Source of the DNA: Gammaproteobacteria bacterium | GTDB lineage: Bacteria > Pseudomonadota > Gammaproteobacteria > UBA6002 | Reading direction: 5' to 3' | Length of the DNA: 45,278 nt | Assembly: GCA_020050845.1 (NCBI GenBank) | Contig: JAGVJZ010000037.1 | Location: 1-45,278 of the forward strand | Shown: positions 10,174 to 20,484 of the stretch, one piece after another | Position numbering within the stretch: position 1 is the stretch's first letter | Layout of the letters: each line of letters opens with the position of its first letter | The notes under the pieces: model-generated | The model's input: the letters and a program-made list of their open reading frames with translations, nothing else | Told to the model about the DNA's origin: nothing | Databases searched by the model: none | Made by a program: the position numbers and the translations under genes

Positions 10174-10628
10174 AAGCCAGGACTTAGCAACCAATCTAAG
10201 CACCATTGATTTAATGCCACACGCTCTAAACATAAAATTGCTGCAGGTTGGAAATTGATGCAAGGTTTGTCCTCACGTTGAGTTAACAATTCGGCAGCAA
10301 GTCTAGCCATAAAAGGTAAATGACCGACTAACATAGTATCTTGTTGCAAATAATTGCAATACTCTGCAATCGGTTTTACAGGATCCTCAGGCATGAGGCC
10401 ATTTAATAGATCAGTTTGTGGAATTACTTTAAAACACCTAGCAAGAATATCAGCTGTTTGTTTAGCTCGTTCTTTTTCACTGTGATAAATCTGTTTACAC
10501 GTAATAGAATTCTGGCTTAAAAACTTTGCGATCACAGCTACTTCCTGTTCACCTTTTGGACTTAGCGATCTTTTAGAATCTTCCAAATTAGAAAGCGCAT
10601 CTCCATGGCGAACTAGATACAGTCTCAT
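10155..10628 (-). CDS. sixA: Phosphohistidine phosphatase SixA
   Basis: MRLYLVRHGDALSN RHG motif, SPKGEQEV, VGHLPFMARLA. Confidence 0.93.
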   Translation of the reverse strand: MRLYLVRHGDALSNLEDSKRSLSPKGEQEVAVIAKFLSQNSITCKQIYHSEKERAKQTADILARCFKVIPQTDLLNGLMPEDPVKPIAEYCNYLQQDTMLVGHLPFMARLAAELLTQREDKPCINFQPAAILCLERVALNQWCLDWLLSPGLGLVKE

Positions 10629-10696
10629 CTTGCCTCCAACTTCCTGATTGTAAAAATTAACTTACTAAATTCCAATATAGTAAAATTCCGGTTAGT

Positions 10697-11458
10697 TTAC
10701 CTGTGATTCAGTCTTGATTGAGATTCGACTATAACCTGTTTCAGCATTTTTACCATATTATTGTAGTGACTACCTTCCCAATATATTTTATGACAATGTT
10801 TACATAGATAAAATCTATCATAAAACTGGAGCTGACTGTCAAACGATATCGGACCGAGTTCATTCTTCTTGGCCTTCACTAACCGACTATTACAAATGAG
10901 ACATCGGACTAAAAACTTAATTTTGCTAACTAAGTCAAATCGGTTAATTATTTCTAAAAGTTGCTCACGCGGTTCTTTAGCACGAACCCAATAACCATGA
11001 GTCACCTTTCTATTTTTCAATAAACCTCGATCTTTAGTGAGTATAATACGTTTTTGAGCAACAGAGATTGCCACTATTTGATCATCATCGAGGTTCTCAA
11101 AATACGCATCGAAACCACACATTCGTAGATATTTTGCTAAGCGCCCCAAATGCACATCAATAATAAACTTTATTTTTCTGAGGGGTTTTGGCCTAAGAAT
11201 ATTAATTGGCGCAATGTCGATAGCTTCGAACATTGGATAAACGGCGACTCGATCTTTATTTTTAAGATGACAGTTAAAGTCAACGGTTTGACCATTGATA
11301 ATGATCAAATCTACCTGTGAATGTGGGACACCGAAGCTTTCAATGACTTCAATCAATCGCGGTTCATTTACAAACTGATACTCAAAAGTGACTTTACGAC
11401 GTTCTCTCGGTAAAAAATCATTGAGCTCTTCATAAAAACGAAAAGAAGCATGTTTCAT
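10697..11458 (-). CDS. Mut7-C RNase domain protein with N-terminal ubiquitin-like domain
   Basis: FIIDVHLGRLAKYLRMCGFDA, ILTKDRGLL; zinc-ribbon CxxC pairs RCLICNSR and CKHCHKIYW; N-terminal beta-grasp-like region. Confidence 0.85.
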   Translation of the reverse strand: MKHASFRFYEELNDFLPRERRKVTFEYQFVNEPRLIEVIESFGVPHSQVDLIIINGQTVDFNCHLKNKDRVAVYPMFEAIDIAPINILRPKPLRKIKFIIDVHLGRLAKYLRMCGFDAYFENLDDDQIVAISVAQKRIILTKDRGLLKNRKVTHGYWVRAKEPREQLLEIINRFDLVSKIKFLVRCLICNSRLVKAKKNELGPISFDSQLQFYDRFYLCKHCHKIYWEGSHYNNMVKMLKQVIVESQSRLNHR

Positions 11459-11490
11459 AGTTAAAAGTATAGGATTATTTTATATTCGTT

Positions 11491-11670
11491 GTCATTTTAA
11501 GCTTTTTTTCCCTTCTCCCACTTGTGGGAGAAGGTGGCCGAAGGCCGGATGAGGGCCCTCGCCACAAGTGGGAGAAGGGATAACGCTTTAGTTGATGCCT
11601 ATGCGCGCAGGCGGAAGTCTATGTAATGTGCAGCACGAAGCATGGATTCTCGCCTGCGCGGAAATGAGGA
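11491..11670. repeat. Composite GTGGGAGAAGGTGGCCGAAGGCCGGATG repeat, copy A
   Basis: cccttctcccacttgtgggagaaggtggccgaaggccggatgagggccctcgccacaagtgggagaagggataacgctt; core shared with copies at 28634, 37505 and 43281. Confidence 0.85.
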
Positions 11671-11680
11671 GCAATTAAAT

Positions 11681-11923
11681 TCATTTGAGACTATTTTTTA
11701 TGAGGTTAATTAGGTCACGTAATTCAGAATCATCCGAAGATTCGCTGCCGATAAACCAATTATATAACTCTGGATCAGTACATTCTAACAACCGTGCGAA
11801 TGCCTTCTGTTGAGTAGGAGTTAAAGACTCAAAGTATCGGTCAAAGAATGGCTGTAAGATGGCGTCTAATTCGAGCATACCTCGACGACAACGCCATCTT
11901 AATTTCGCTGGATTGAGGTCCAT
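11681..11923 (-). CDS. sdhE: FAD assembly factor SdhE (CptB)
   Basis: 80 aa; LRWRCRRGMLELDAILQPFF contains the RGxxE SdhE signature. Confidence 0.93.
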   Translation of the reverse strand: MDLNPAKLRWRCRRGMLELDAILQPFFDRYFESLTPTQQKAFARLLECTDPELYNWFIGSESSDDSELRDLINLIKNSLK

Positions 11924-13282
11924 TTAATTATCCAATGATTTATCAAATGATTCGCGTAAGACCAGGGATAGCAATAAGCCAACAGCAATAGCGATTGGAA
12001 TAATACTTAGTGCCAGCTGATAAGTTTTCACATCATAAACACGAATACCGTCAGCCATTTGGCCTAACCAATGAAGATCTAACATTTTACCAACCATTGG
12101 TTGAAACGCTAAACCACCAAACATAACCAATAGGTTCACAAAAGAAACAGCAGCTCCGGAAACGTGTCTGGGACTAGTTTCACGACCTACTGCAAAGCAG
12201 ACCACTTCAATACTGCTAAAGACCCCAAACAAAAATAATAAACCTTTTACAATAAACAGCGGTGTCGTAGGAACATAAATTACCCAAGCGATCGCAAAGG
12301 CAGAGGATAAGCAACCAAGTAAAAGTGGCAAACGACGTTTCCTCATTTTGTCTGATATCCAGCCAGTCAAAGGAGCGCCCACTAACCAACCTAAAAATAC
12401 AAATGAATTAGTAAATGCAGCTTCACTGGCTGTAAGATTATAAGCGCTTTTTAAAAATGGAATGCCCCATAGCTCTGCGAATACAGATAATGACATATAC
12501 AAAATACAGCCGATGAAACCCGCTATCCAAACTTGACCATTGGATAAAATCACGAGTAGACCAGAAAAGGTTTCTTTATAAGATGTTTTTGGTGAAGTTT
12601 GAATATTAGTTTTTTTATCGCGAATGACTAACCAAATAATTGGCATTAAAATCGCACCTAAAATCGTGCTCATATAAATAGTAGCTTTCCAACCAATCGT
12701 GGCCACAAGATGAGTCAGTCCGATATCCCCTGCCATACCGCCAATCATACCCAGGGCGGTAACCAGTCCAGCAAATAAAGCGAATCTATCGAGGGGGAGC
12801 CAAATTGAAGCTAATTTTAAAGCACTTACAAAAGCAAAGGCGCTACCGAAACCTACTAAAAAACGACCAGCTGAAGCTAGGTAGATGTTATCTGCAATCC
12901 CAAAAAACAAACTGCCTAAGGTGCAAACAAAAACTGCAAAGGTCAAAATATAGCGTGGTCCGTATAAGTCAGTCATGACCCCGACAACAGCCTGCATCGG
13001 TGTATAAGCCAAATAATAAAGACTCACAATCGCACTAAATCGATCAGCAGAAATGTGGTACTGTCGCATTAACTCAGCCACCATGACACTTGGCTGGATT
13101 CTAAGTAAATATTCATAACAATAAAATACCGCACCTAAGCCACAAATTATCCATCCAATCGTAGCGGTTTTTGGTCGATCGATAGACGCAAGTTTTCTAG
13201 CTTTATCCAAGGTAACCTCTTTATTATTATTCGATGAAGGATTGAGACGTTGTCTCTTAGGGACGGAAGCCAAGCTTATCAT
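11924..13282 (-). CDS. MFS transporter
   Basis: 452 aa, about 12 TM segments, MTDLYGPRYIL and GWISDKMRKRRLPL MFS loops. The true start may lie downstream of 13282. Confidence 0.92.
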   Translation of the reverse strand: MISLASVPKRQRLNPSSNNNKEVTLDKARKLASIDRPKTATIGWIICGLGAVFYCYEYLLRIQPSVMVAELMRQYHISADRFSAIVSLYYLAYTPMQAVVGVMTDLYGPRYILTFAVFVCTLGSLFFGIADNIYLASAGRFLVGFGSAFAFVSALKLASIWLPLDRFALFAGLVTALGMIGGMAGDIGLTHLVATIGWKATIYMSTILGAILMPIIWLVIRDKKTNIQTSPKTSYKETFSGLLVILSNGQVWIAGFIGCILYMSLSVFAELWGIPFLKSAYNLTASEAAFTNSFVFLGWLVGAPLTGWISDKMRKRRLPLLLGCLSSAFAIAWVIYVPTTPLFIVKGLLFLFGVFSSIEVVCFAVGRETSPRHVSGAAVSFVNLLVMFGGLAFQPMVGKMLDLHWLGQMADGIRVYDVKTYQLALSIIPIAIAVGLLLSLVLRESFDKSLDN

Positions 13283-13300
13283 TTCAAGCAGAGAATGGGA

Positions 13301-13327
13301 AAGGAAAGTTATGCTTTTACAAGCCCT
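13301..13327. repeat. Solo end of the AGGGCTTGTAAAAGAATAACTTTCC element
   Basis: aaggaaagttatgcttttacaagccct matches 10147-10173 with one mismatch; its last base completes the hisIE stop codon. Confidence 0.75.
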
Positions 13328-13932
13328 TATTGTGAGTGTCGATCTTGCAATATACGAACGACAGTCATTAAAGATCTTTCCTGTGCTACGAGTAACACAA
13401 TAAGGTGGAATAATAAATCTGCGGACTCAGCCTCTAGAGTCTCCATAGCTGGAGTAACCGCAGCCAGCGCCACTTCTACACCTTCCTCCCCCACCTTCTG
13501 TGCCACTCGGTTAATACCTTGTTGCAAAAGCTTACTGACATAGCTTGTTTGGCGAGGCTGTATTTTACGGCTCAGTACAATTTTCTCCAATTGAGTGAGA
13601 AAGCCAAGGGTAAAGGAAGAACCGCTGAAGCAGCTTGACGTATTATAATGACAGGTAGGTCCGGCCGGCTTGACCAAAATTAAAAGACTATCTGCATCAC
13701 AATCCGTACTCATTGAAATTAACTTTAAAACATTGCCAGATTTTTCACCCTTGCGCCATAAACCTTGACGACTACGACTATAGAAAACGACTTCTTTTAA
13801 TGCCAAAGTCTCGCTTAATGCCTCAGGATTCATATAGCCAAGCATTAAAACTTTGCCATTATCGGCATCTTGAATAATCGCAGGAATAATACCCGACATT
13901 TTTTGCCAGTCTAAAGTTGATAGATCAAACAC
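13327..13932 (-). CDS. hisI: Phosphoribosyl-AMP cyclohydrolase / phosphoribosyl-ATP pyrophosphatase
   Basis: [40 protein letters not shown], plus HisE domain [13 protein letters not shown]. Confidence 0.96.
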   Translation of the reverse strand: MFDLSTLDWQKMSGIIPAIIQDADNGKVLMLGYMNPEALSETLALKEVVFYSRSRQGLWRKGEKSGNVLKLISMSTDCDADSLLILVKPAGPTCHYNTSSCFSGSSFTLGFLTQLEKIVLSRKIQPRQTSYVSKLLQQGINRVAQKVGEEGVEVALAAVTPAMETLEAESADLLFHLIVLLVAQERSLMTVVRILQDRHSQ

Positions 13933-14695
13933 AACGCACCTCGATCCCCTGCTTGATAAGAAAAGTTTTCAGCCCACTAATCGCAATTGTTTTTTGATGA
14001 AATACACTGGCAGCTAGTGCGCCAGAAACATTGGTAGTTTTGAATAGATCACTAAAATGCTCCATAGTACCTGCACCCCCCGAAGCAATTAGCGGTATTG
14101 GTAAACGCTTTCGAAAAAAATTTAATTGCGCTAAGTCATAGCCTTCACGCCTGCCATCTTGGTTCATACAGTTAAGGACAATTTCGCCGGCACCTCGAGC
14201 GACGACTTCTTCTAACCAATCTTTAGTACGATAAGACGACTTGATCATTTTGTCAGGAACGCCGGTGTACTGGTAAACATAATAGTCCTCTCCAAGTTGA
14301 CAACTGTCCACTCCTACCACCACGCATTGACTGCCAAATTCGTAGACTAAATCTGAAATCAACTTTGGATTTTCTAAAGCGGGTGAGTTTATCGAAATTT
14401 TATCCGCTCCCAACGTTAAAATTTTTTCGGCAGCTTGCAATGATCGAATACCACCCGCCACACAGAATGGTATATCAATTTGTTCAGCAATCTTTTGAAC
14501 CCAATTTGAGTTGGCACTACGTTGTTCACAACTTGCAGTAATATCGTAAAAAATTAATTCATCAGCACCACTTTTATTGTAATAACTTGCCAAAGCCAAA
14601 ATATCGCCCACAACTTTGTGGTTTTTAAAAGTGACTCCTTTTACAACATAATTATCTTTAACATCCAGACAAGGGATAATGCGTTTAGCTAACAT
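13925..14695 (-). CDS. hisF: Imidazole glycerol phosphate synthase cyclase subunit
   Basis: [39 protein letters not shown]. Confidence 0.97.
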   Translation of the reverse strand: MLAKRIIPCLDVKDNYVVKGVTFKNHKVVGDILALASYYNKSGADELIFYDITASCEQRSANSNWVQKIAEQIDIPFCVAGGIRSLQAAEKILTLGADKISINSPALENPKLISDLVYEFGSQCVVVGVDSCQLGEDYYVYQYTGVPDKMIKSSYRTKDWLEEVVARGAGEIVLNCMNQDGRREGYDLAQLNFFRKRLPIPLIASGGAGTMEHFSDLFKTTNVSGALAASVFHQKTIAISGLKTFLIKQGIEVRCV

Positions 14696-15411
14696 GATAA
14701 TTCTGCCAGGTTAATCTTATTTTCATAAACTGCTGTACCGACAATCACACCCTCAACGTTACTTAACTTAGCGCATCTTTGGACGTCATTTATAGAACGA
14801 ATACCGCCTGACACTAAACAGGCTAAATTAGGAAATTGCTGTTGCCATTGGTCATATAAATCAATATTTGGACCTTGCAATCTGCCATCAGAGCTAATAT
14901 CGGTACAAAGATAATGTCTGGCATATGGTGAATAGAATTTCAGCAACTGCCACAAAGATACAGCTGAATTACTCTGCCAACCGGAAGTTGCAATAACAGG
15001 CAGTTCATTAATGAATCTAACATCGAACGCCAATACAATTTTATCTGGACCATATTCCTGCAACCACTTAACCACTTGCTCCGGATCAGTCACCGTTAAA
15101 GTTCCTATGATCACCCGATCAGCTCCTGCATTCAGAAGTTGATCAACAGTGGACTGATTTTTAATACCACCACCTACTTGTACTTTTAAATCAGATATCG
15201 CTAATATTTTTTTTATTAACGTTAACTGCTGCATGTTGCCTTGCTTTGCACCGTCTAAATCAACTAGATGTAAAAATTGACTGCTATCTTTTACAAATTT
15301 TTTAGCCGTGTTCACCGGTGAACTAGAATAAATTTTTTTGCTGGAAAAACAACCTTGGTTTAAACGCACACATTTTCCAGCCATTAAGTCGATTGCAGGA
15401 TAAATTCTCAT
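14689..15411 (-). CDS. hisA: HisA isomerase
   Basis: [40 protein letters not shown]. Confidence 0.97.
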   Translation of the reverse strand: MRIYPAIDLMAGKCVRLNQGCFSSKKIYSSSPVNTAKKFVKDSSQFLHLVDLDGAKQGNMQQLTLIKKILAISDLKVQVGGGIKNQSTVDQLLNAGADRVIIGTLTVTDPEQVVKWLQEYGPDKIVLAFDVRFINELPVIATSGWQSNSAVSLWQLLKFYSPYARHYLCTDISSDGRLQGPNIDLYDQWQQQFPNLACLVSGGIRSINDVQRCAKLSNVEGVIVGTAVYENKINLAELSC

Positions 15412-15995
15412 GGTAACCTCAAAAAAGTATCAAGCAACGCGAGTCCAACCTGTCCAGATTTTTCAGGGTGAAATTGCATGCCGTAGTAATTATTCTTTTT
15501 AACTATCGCGCTAAAAGAATGGCCATAATTAACACTGGCAATAGTTTCCCGCGATATTGGCGCATAAAAACTATGGACAAAATAGTAATAGCAATCCTTA
15601 AGCTTGGTGGTAAAGGAATTGTCTTCGATAGCACTAACATAATTCCAGCCCATATGAGGAACTGGGTATTCATTGGTTAAACAAAATCTTTTTACTTGTC
15701 CATCAATAATATTCAGGCAAGCTACATCATTTTCTTCTGACGAGGTATAAAGTAGTTGCATTCCTAAACAAATCCCTAGAACTGGCTGACGTAGTGTTTG
15801 TAAAACAGGCACCAACTTAGCACTTTGTAATTTGCTCATCGCAGCTTTAGCTGAACCAACCCCAGGCAGAATCACTTTGTCAGCAGTGGCAATCACATCT
15901 GGATCTTCTGTTAACGTAAAACTACATTGCAGTTTCTGTAAGGCATTGCCGATCGATGCAATATTGTTACCACAACATTTAACTACGGCGATCAT
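15408..15995 (-). CDS. hisH: Imidazole glycerol phosphate synthase glutaminase subunit
   Basis: LPGVGSAKAAM, VLGICLGMQLLY, QFHPEKSGQVG. Confidence 0.97.
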   Translation of the reverse strand: MIAVVKCCGNNIASIGNALQKLQCSFTLTEDPDVIATADKVILPGVGSAKAAMSKLQSAKLVPVLQTLRQPVLGICLGMQLLYTSSEENDVACLNIIDGQVKRFCLTNEYPVPHMGWNYVSAIEDNSFTTKLKDCYYYFVHSFYAPISRETIASVNYGHSFSAIVKKNNYYGMQFHPEKSGQVGLALLDTFLRLP

Positions 15996-17056
15996 ATTAT
16001 CCCCTTAGTAGAAGGAATCTTGTTGGAAATTTTCGCAATGGCCATGCGAAAGCATCTACCAACACCTTTAAATATCGCTTCAATCATATGATGACAATTT
16101 TCACCGGTCACAATGATATGAAGGTTTGCACCCAGACTGTCAGCGAGTGATTTAAAAAAATGTGACACCATCTCAGTTGCGAAGTTCTGTATTGATTCGC
16201 GCTTAAATGAACCGTTAAATACCAAATAGCTACGACCACTTAAGTCCAATGCTATATTTGCTTGAGCATCATCCATTGGCATCAGAAAACCATAACGAGC
16301 AATTCCAATTTTATCGCCTAATGCTTGTCTGATTGTTTGACCAAGCACAATAGCACTATCTTCAACTGAGTGATGATCATCGACGCTTAAATCGCCATCG
16401 ACAAAAAGCTCAAGATAAATCCCGGCATGCTTTGCGAATTGCTCTAATAAGTGATTAAAAAATGGTAAACCGGTTTCGATTTTACTGGGTCGTTCTTCAT
16501 CTAGATTTAGAAAGCACTTAACGGACGTTTCTGTTGTTTTACGTTCATTAACTGCAATTCTAGGCTGTAAAATAATTTTATTTTTAACCTCTTCCCAGGA
16601 ATCCTCATTATCTTGGCTAATTTTGAAACTTTTCAAACCCATATTCTTTGCTAGGAGTAAATCTGTTTCTCGATCACCTATGACATAGGAATTTTGCCGG
16701 TCCCAGTCATTCCTATGCAAATAATCCAACAATAAACCTGGACGTGGTTTCCGGCAAAAACATTTAGCCTGTGGCGCATGGGGACAAATACGTATATCTT
16801 CAAACGTTATTCCCTGGGAAACTAGTGTTTGTATAAGAAAGTTTTGCACATTAGTGAAATTTTCTAGGTGATATTGCTCGCTACCAAGTGAATCCTGATT
16901 GGTCACCATGACTAGCGAAAAAGAATGTTGCACTAGTGTGTACAATGAGGGAATGACCTTAGACAGCAAAACAATTTGTTCTAAGTAATCGACTTGCTTA
17001 TTCTCTGGTTCTCTAATAAGAGTGCCATCACGATCAATAAATAAATATTTTTTCAT
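15992..17056 (-). CDS. hisB: Bifunctional histidinol-phosphatase / imidazoleglycerol-phosphate dehydratase
   Basis: N-terminal FIDRDGTLI HAD domain; C-terminal FFNHLLEQFAKHAG, DDHHSVEDSAIVLG. Confidence 0.97.
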   Translation of the reverse strand: MKKYLFIDRDGTLIREPENKQVDYLEQIVLLSKVIPSLYTLVQHSFSLVMVTNQDSLGSEQYHLENFTNVQNFLIQTLVSQGITFEDIRICPHAPQAKCFCRKPRPGLLLDYLHRNDWDRQNSYVIGDRETDLLLAKNMGLKSFKISQDNEDSWEEVKNKIILQPRIAVNERKTTETSVKCFLNLDEERPSKIETGLPFFNHLLEQFAKHAGIYLELFVDGDLSVDDHHSVEDSAIVLGQTIRQALGDKIGIARYGFLMPMDDAQANIALDLSGRSYLVFNGSFKRESIQNFATEMVSHFFKSLADSLGANLHIIVTGENCHHMIEAIFKGVGRCFRMAIAKISNKIPSTKGII

Positions 17057-18111
17057 TTACTTTGTTCCCGAGAATAACTTTTAAAAACCGCAATAAGCCA
17101 GTCGTTATCTTCAGGCCTACCAATAGATATCCGCAATGAATCGCTTAGATAAGTGTTATTAATGTAGGCACGTAACAAAATATTTTTGCTTTGACAATAG
17201 CAAAATAATGCTTGGGCATGACGAGTAGCAACTAAAATAAAATTAGCTTCACTAGGCCAGATATAAGAAAATAAATCTGGCATGGCTAGCAAGGCATTTC
17301 GAAGACGCTCTCGTTCAACCGTTATCTTGATAATGCTAGACTTAATTGCCTGTAACCGTTCAGGTGTAAAAGACTTTTTTGCGGCTAATACACTTAAACT
17401 ATTCATTAAATAAGGTGCTGCAATTTTAATAATCTGTTTTTGAATATCGCTAGCAGCGCATAAAATTCCACAGCGAATTCCTGCTAAACCAAAACCTTTT
17501 GAGAGAGTTCTTAACACAATGATGTTCGAAAACTTAGCTAACAAATCCAATGCCGACGTGGTAGTAGAAAAATCAATATAAGCTTCATCAACCACAATAA
17601 TACTATTGACACATAAACTGGCACATTTGCCAATTTGGTCAAATTCGACGACGGTTCCTGAGGGATTGTTGGGCGAACAAATAAATATTACTTTGGCAGC
17701 TGCTGCTTGTTCTGTTAGGTTTTTTATATCGATTTCACCATTTTCGATCAGTGGTACGTTAATAACTTTGACACCATTGACTCGGGCATAATTTTCATAC
17801 ATTGCGAAGGTTGGTGGCATGATTAAGACACTATCTTGATAGGGACGACAAAACAAACGAACTATTAAATCAATTGCTTCGTCAGATCCTCGTGTTAATA
17901 GCAAATTGTCCGCGGGCACTTGATAATAATCTGCAATTAACTCAATCAAACCTTGTTGCTCTTTGCCTGGATAGCGATTTAATGACAGTTCATCATGCGC
18001 CACCCCAGGCCAAGGGTTTTCATTCTTATTGAGTTTTAGACTTGCGTCACTGGTTTCAGTTTGATATTGGCGCAAGGCTACGATTTCGGGTCGCATTAAA
18101 TTTAAGGACAT
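17053..18111 (-). CDS. hisC: Histidinol-phosphate aminotransferase
   Basis: LNKNENPWPG, CSPNNPSGT, VDEAYIDF, LRTLSKGFGLAGIRCG. Confidence 0.97.
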   Translation of the reverse strand: MSLNLMRPEIVALRQYQTETSDASLKLNKNENPWPGVAHDELSLNRYPGKEQQGLIELIADYYQVPADNLLLTRGSDEAIDLIVRLFCRPYQDSVLIMPPTFAMYENYARVNGVKVINVPLIENGEIDIKNLTEQAAAAKVIFICSPNNPSGTVVEFDQIGKCASLCVNSIIVVDEAYIDFSTTTSALDLLAKFSNIIVLRTLSKGFGLAGIRCGILCAASDIQKQIIKIAAPYLMNSLSVLAAKKSFTPERLQAIKSSIIKITVERERLRNALLAMPDLFSYIWPSEANFILVATRHAQALFCYCQSKNILLRAYINNTYLSDSLRISIGRPEDNDWLIAVFKSYSREQSK

Positions 18112-19403
18112 CGCATTGCCCTCACTCTTAAATTAACTGCCTTGGCATGAGCATCGAGCTGCTCAAGCTCCGCCAAAATAGCTGCAACTGGCGCAATTTT
18201 GCTACAGGCTTTTTTGCTGACAAATTGGATAGGGATTTGCTTAATGAAATCATAAACGCCCAATGCACTTTGAGACTTAGCATACCCGTAAGTAGGTAAG
18301 ACGTGATTGTTCCCAATCACGTAATCACCTAACACTTGCGCCGTCCAAGATCCTAAAAACACTGCGCCAGCATTTTCAATGAAATTTAGCCATCGTTTCG
18401 GACTTTTCACTTGGATACTTAAGTGTTCGGGTCCATAACAATTACTTATTTTAAATGCCGTCGGTAAATCGTCGACCACGATAATTTTGCTAGTTTGCAA
18501 CGCCCTCTTAATGTTTTCTTGTCGCCGTAGTGTTACTAGCTGCAGTTCGATTTGACGCGCAATCTTTGCAGCCAATTTAATCGAATCAGTTACCAAAAAC
18601 ACTTGAGTGTCAGGCCCATGTTCTGTTTGAGCTAATAAATCAGCTGCAATAAAAGTTGCATTTGCATACTGATCTGCAATGATCAGTAATTCAGAAGGAC
18701 CTGCCGGCAAATCACAACTTGCAGCGCCTGGATCAGACATCACGGCTAATTTTGCGGCTGTGACCCAAGCGTTACCCGGCCCAAAAATCTTATCCACTTT
18801 AGGTATTGACTCGGTGCCATAAGCCATCGCCGCAATCGCTTGAGCACCACCAAGCTTGTACACTTTTTCAATTCCACATAATTTTGCTGCAAATAAAATG
18901 TATTCGTCAACCGTACCATCTGCTTTTGGAGGCGTACAAATTATTTTTTGAGAGCATCCTGCGATTAATGCTGGCACGCCTAACATCAAAACAGTTGAAG
19001 GTAAGGGTGCCGCCCCTCCTGGAACATACAGCCCAATTTTTGTAATGGCTTTATAGTGTCTTTCAGTGTACACGCCGTCTGAAAGCCTTCTTTTTCGAGT
19101 AACCGGTAATTGATCTTGGTGAAATCGATAGATCTGTTCAAACGCAAACTCGATTGCAGCCACGCGGTCTTTCTTTAGTTTAAATTTGGATGTACGTACT
19201 TCGTGCTCACTGACTTTAAAATCTGTAATCTTTACTCGGTCAAAAAGCTTAGTGAAACGTTTTAAGGCTTTATCTTTAGTTTGTTTTACTTCTTCAATAA
19301 TGACCGCAACGTCATTATTTATTTGTGGCTCGTTAAAAACAGGTCTTTGTAACAACTTTTGTTGCTCTGCGACAGTTAACGTCTTCCAAATTACTCTATC
19401 CAT
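18102..19403 (-). CDS. hisD: Histidinol dehydrogenase
   Basis: GLYVPGGAAPLPSTVLMLGVPA, GGAQAIAAMAYGTESIPKVDKIFGPGN, DLPAGPSELLI. Confidence 0.97.
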   Translation of the reverse strand: MDRVIWKTLTVAEQQKLLQRPVFNEPQINNDVAVIIEEVKQTKDKALKRFTKLFDRVKITDFKVSEHEVRTSKFKLKKDRVAAIEFAFEQIYRFHQDQLPVTRKRRLSDGVYTERHYKAITKIGLYVPGGAAPLPSTVLMLGVPALIAGCSQKIICTPPKADGTVDEYILFAAKLCGIEKVYKLGGAQAIAAMAYGTESIPKVDKIFGPGNAWVTAAKLAVMSDPGAASCDLPAGPSELLIIADQYANATFIAADLLAQTEHGPDTQVFLVTDSIKLAAKIARQIELQLVTLRRQENIKRALQTSKIIVVDDLPTAFKISNCYGPEHLSIQVKSPKRWLNFIENAGAVFLGSWTAQVLGDYVIGNNHVLPTYGYAKSQSALGVYDFIKQIPIQFVSKKACSKIAPVAAILAELEQLDAHAKAVNLRVRAMRCP

Positions 19404-20058
19404 CTACAGGTCCTCCGACTAATGAACTCAAAATCAACTGCTTTTGACTACTTAGCTCGGAAGCTGTAAACAAAATGGCTTCGCTGTTAAGAATACAATA
19501 TACCTCACGTAAATCATGTTGTAGCAAGGTATTACCGGTCGCCACTAAATCACAAATGATATCCGCCAATTTTAATTTTGGTGCAATCTCGACAGATCCG
19601 GATAAGTAAACTATCTGCGCATTAATATTGTTTTCTAAAAGGAATTTCTTAAGAAGATAAGGATAGGATGTTGCTATTTTTTTGCCATTAAGGTCAGTCA
19701 ATTTTTCAAAAACGATATTGTTAGGGACAGCGAAACTTAAGCGACAGGCTCCAAAACCTAAATTCCTAATGATTTCAAAATTTTTGACTGGAGTGGCAAC
19801 ATTTGCCTCAAGAGCAATTTTTCGTTCTAAAAAAACATTTTTACCAACAATACCGACATCGCATATTTGCTCTGCCACTAAACGTGGAATATCATCATCA
19901 CGTACACAGACAAGTTCTACTTTTGAACTTTTTTTACGATCATATAGTTTAAAATCAAAATTAATTGTTAAACCACATTCACCCAGAAATTGTAGAGAAT
20001 CACTGTTTAGTCGCCCGTTTTTTTGTATAGCGACTGTCAAATACTTTTTGTCGGCCAT
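19396..20058 (-). CDS. hisG: ATP phosphoribosyltransferase catalytic domain, without C-terminal regulatory domain
   Basis: AIQKNGRLNSDSLQFLGECGL, VRDDDIPRLV, KIATSYPYLLKKFL, GSVEIAPKLKLADIICDLVATG; ends at 220 aa. Confidence 0.94.
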   Translation of the reverse strand: MADKKYLTVAIQKNGRLNSDSLQFLGECGLTINFDFKLYDRKKSSKVELVCVRDDDIPRLVAEQICDVGIVGKNVFLERKIALEANVATPVKNFEIIRNLGFGACRLSFAVPNNIVFEKLTDLNGKKIATSYPYLLKKFLLENNINAQIVYLSGSVEIAPKLKLADIICDLVATGNTLLQHDLREVYCILNSEAILFTASELSSQKQLILSSLVGGPVDG

Positions 20059-20352
20059 CTTCTTTACTCAACACTCTTTTAAGAACCAAGTTATAGCCGC
20101 CTGTTCCGTATTTTAATGATCTTGCCACTCGACCAATCGTAGTTACACTGACGCCTGTCATTTCATGTATTTTTCGATACGGTAGATTCTGAGTTAAAGG
20201 TAACAGCACTTGCCATCGATCCGTCATATCCTGTAACTCAGCTGGAGTGCAAAGATCATTAAAGAACTGGGCAGCCTCCGCTTCATTTTTTAAAGTCAAA
20301 ATAGCTCTAAATAAAGCTAAATGCTCTCCCTCCGTTGCTTGCGCTTTATGCA
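20000..20352 (-). CDS. YerC/YecD TrpR-related protein
   Basis: LFRAILTLKNEAEAAQFFNDLCTPAELQDMTDRWQVLLPLTQNLPYRKIHEMTGVSVTTIGRVARSL (TrpR-like HTH). ATG at 20352 preferred over the ORF-track start at 20386 because AGAGGA lies just upstream. Confidence 0.88.
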
Positions 20353-20374
20353 TGATTATGTCCTCTTTGTTGTA

Positions 20375-20396
20375 ATGTAATAGCATACTATTACAT
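20375..20396. promoter_or_regulatory. Inverted repeat, candidate operator of the yerC-his operon
   Basis: ATGTAATAG-CATA-CTATTACAT, perfect 9-bp arms, centred about 34 nt upstream of the yerC ATG. Confidence 0.6.
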
Positions 20397-20484
20397 CACG
20401 ACAAACAATGCAAGCGTTGATTGGTATTGAGGGCTTCTAAAAGTGTTGAATTAATAGAAACAACCAGTAAGCCCCAGGAAATAT

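Noticed and set aside
19682-20116. 144-aa plus-strand ORF
   Set aside because: Antisense to hisG and the YerC-like gene, which are both supported by family motifs.
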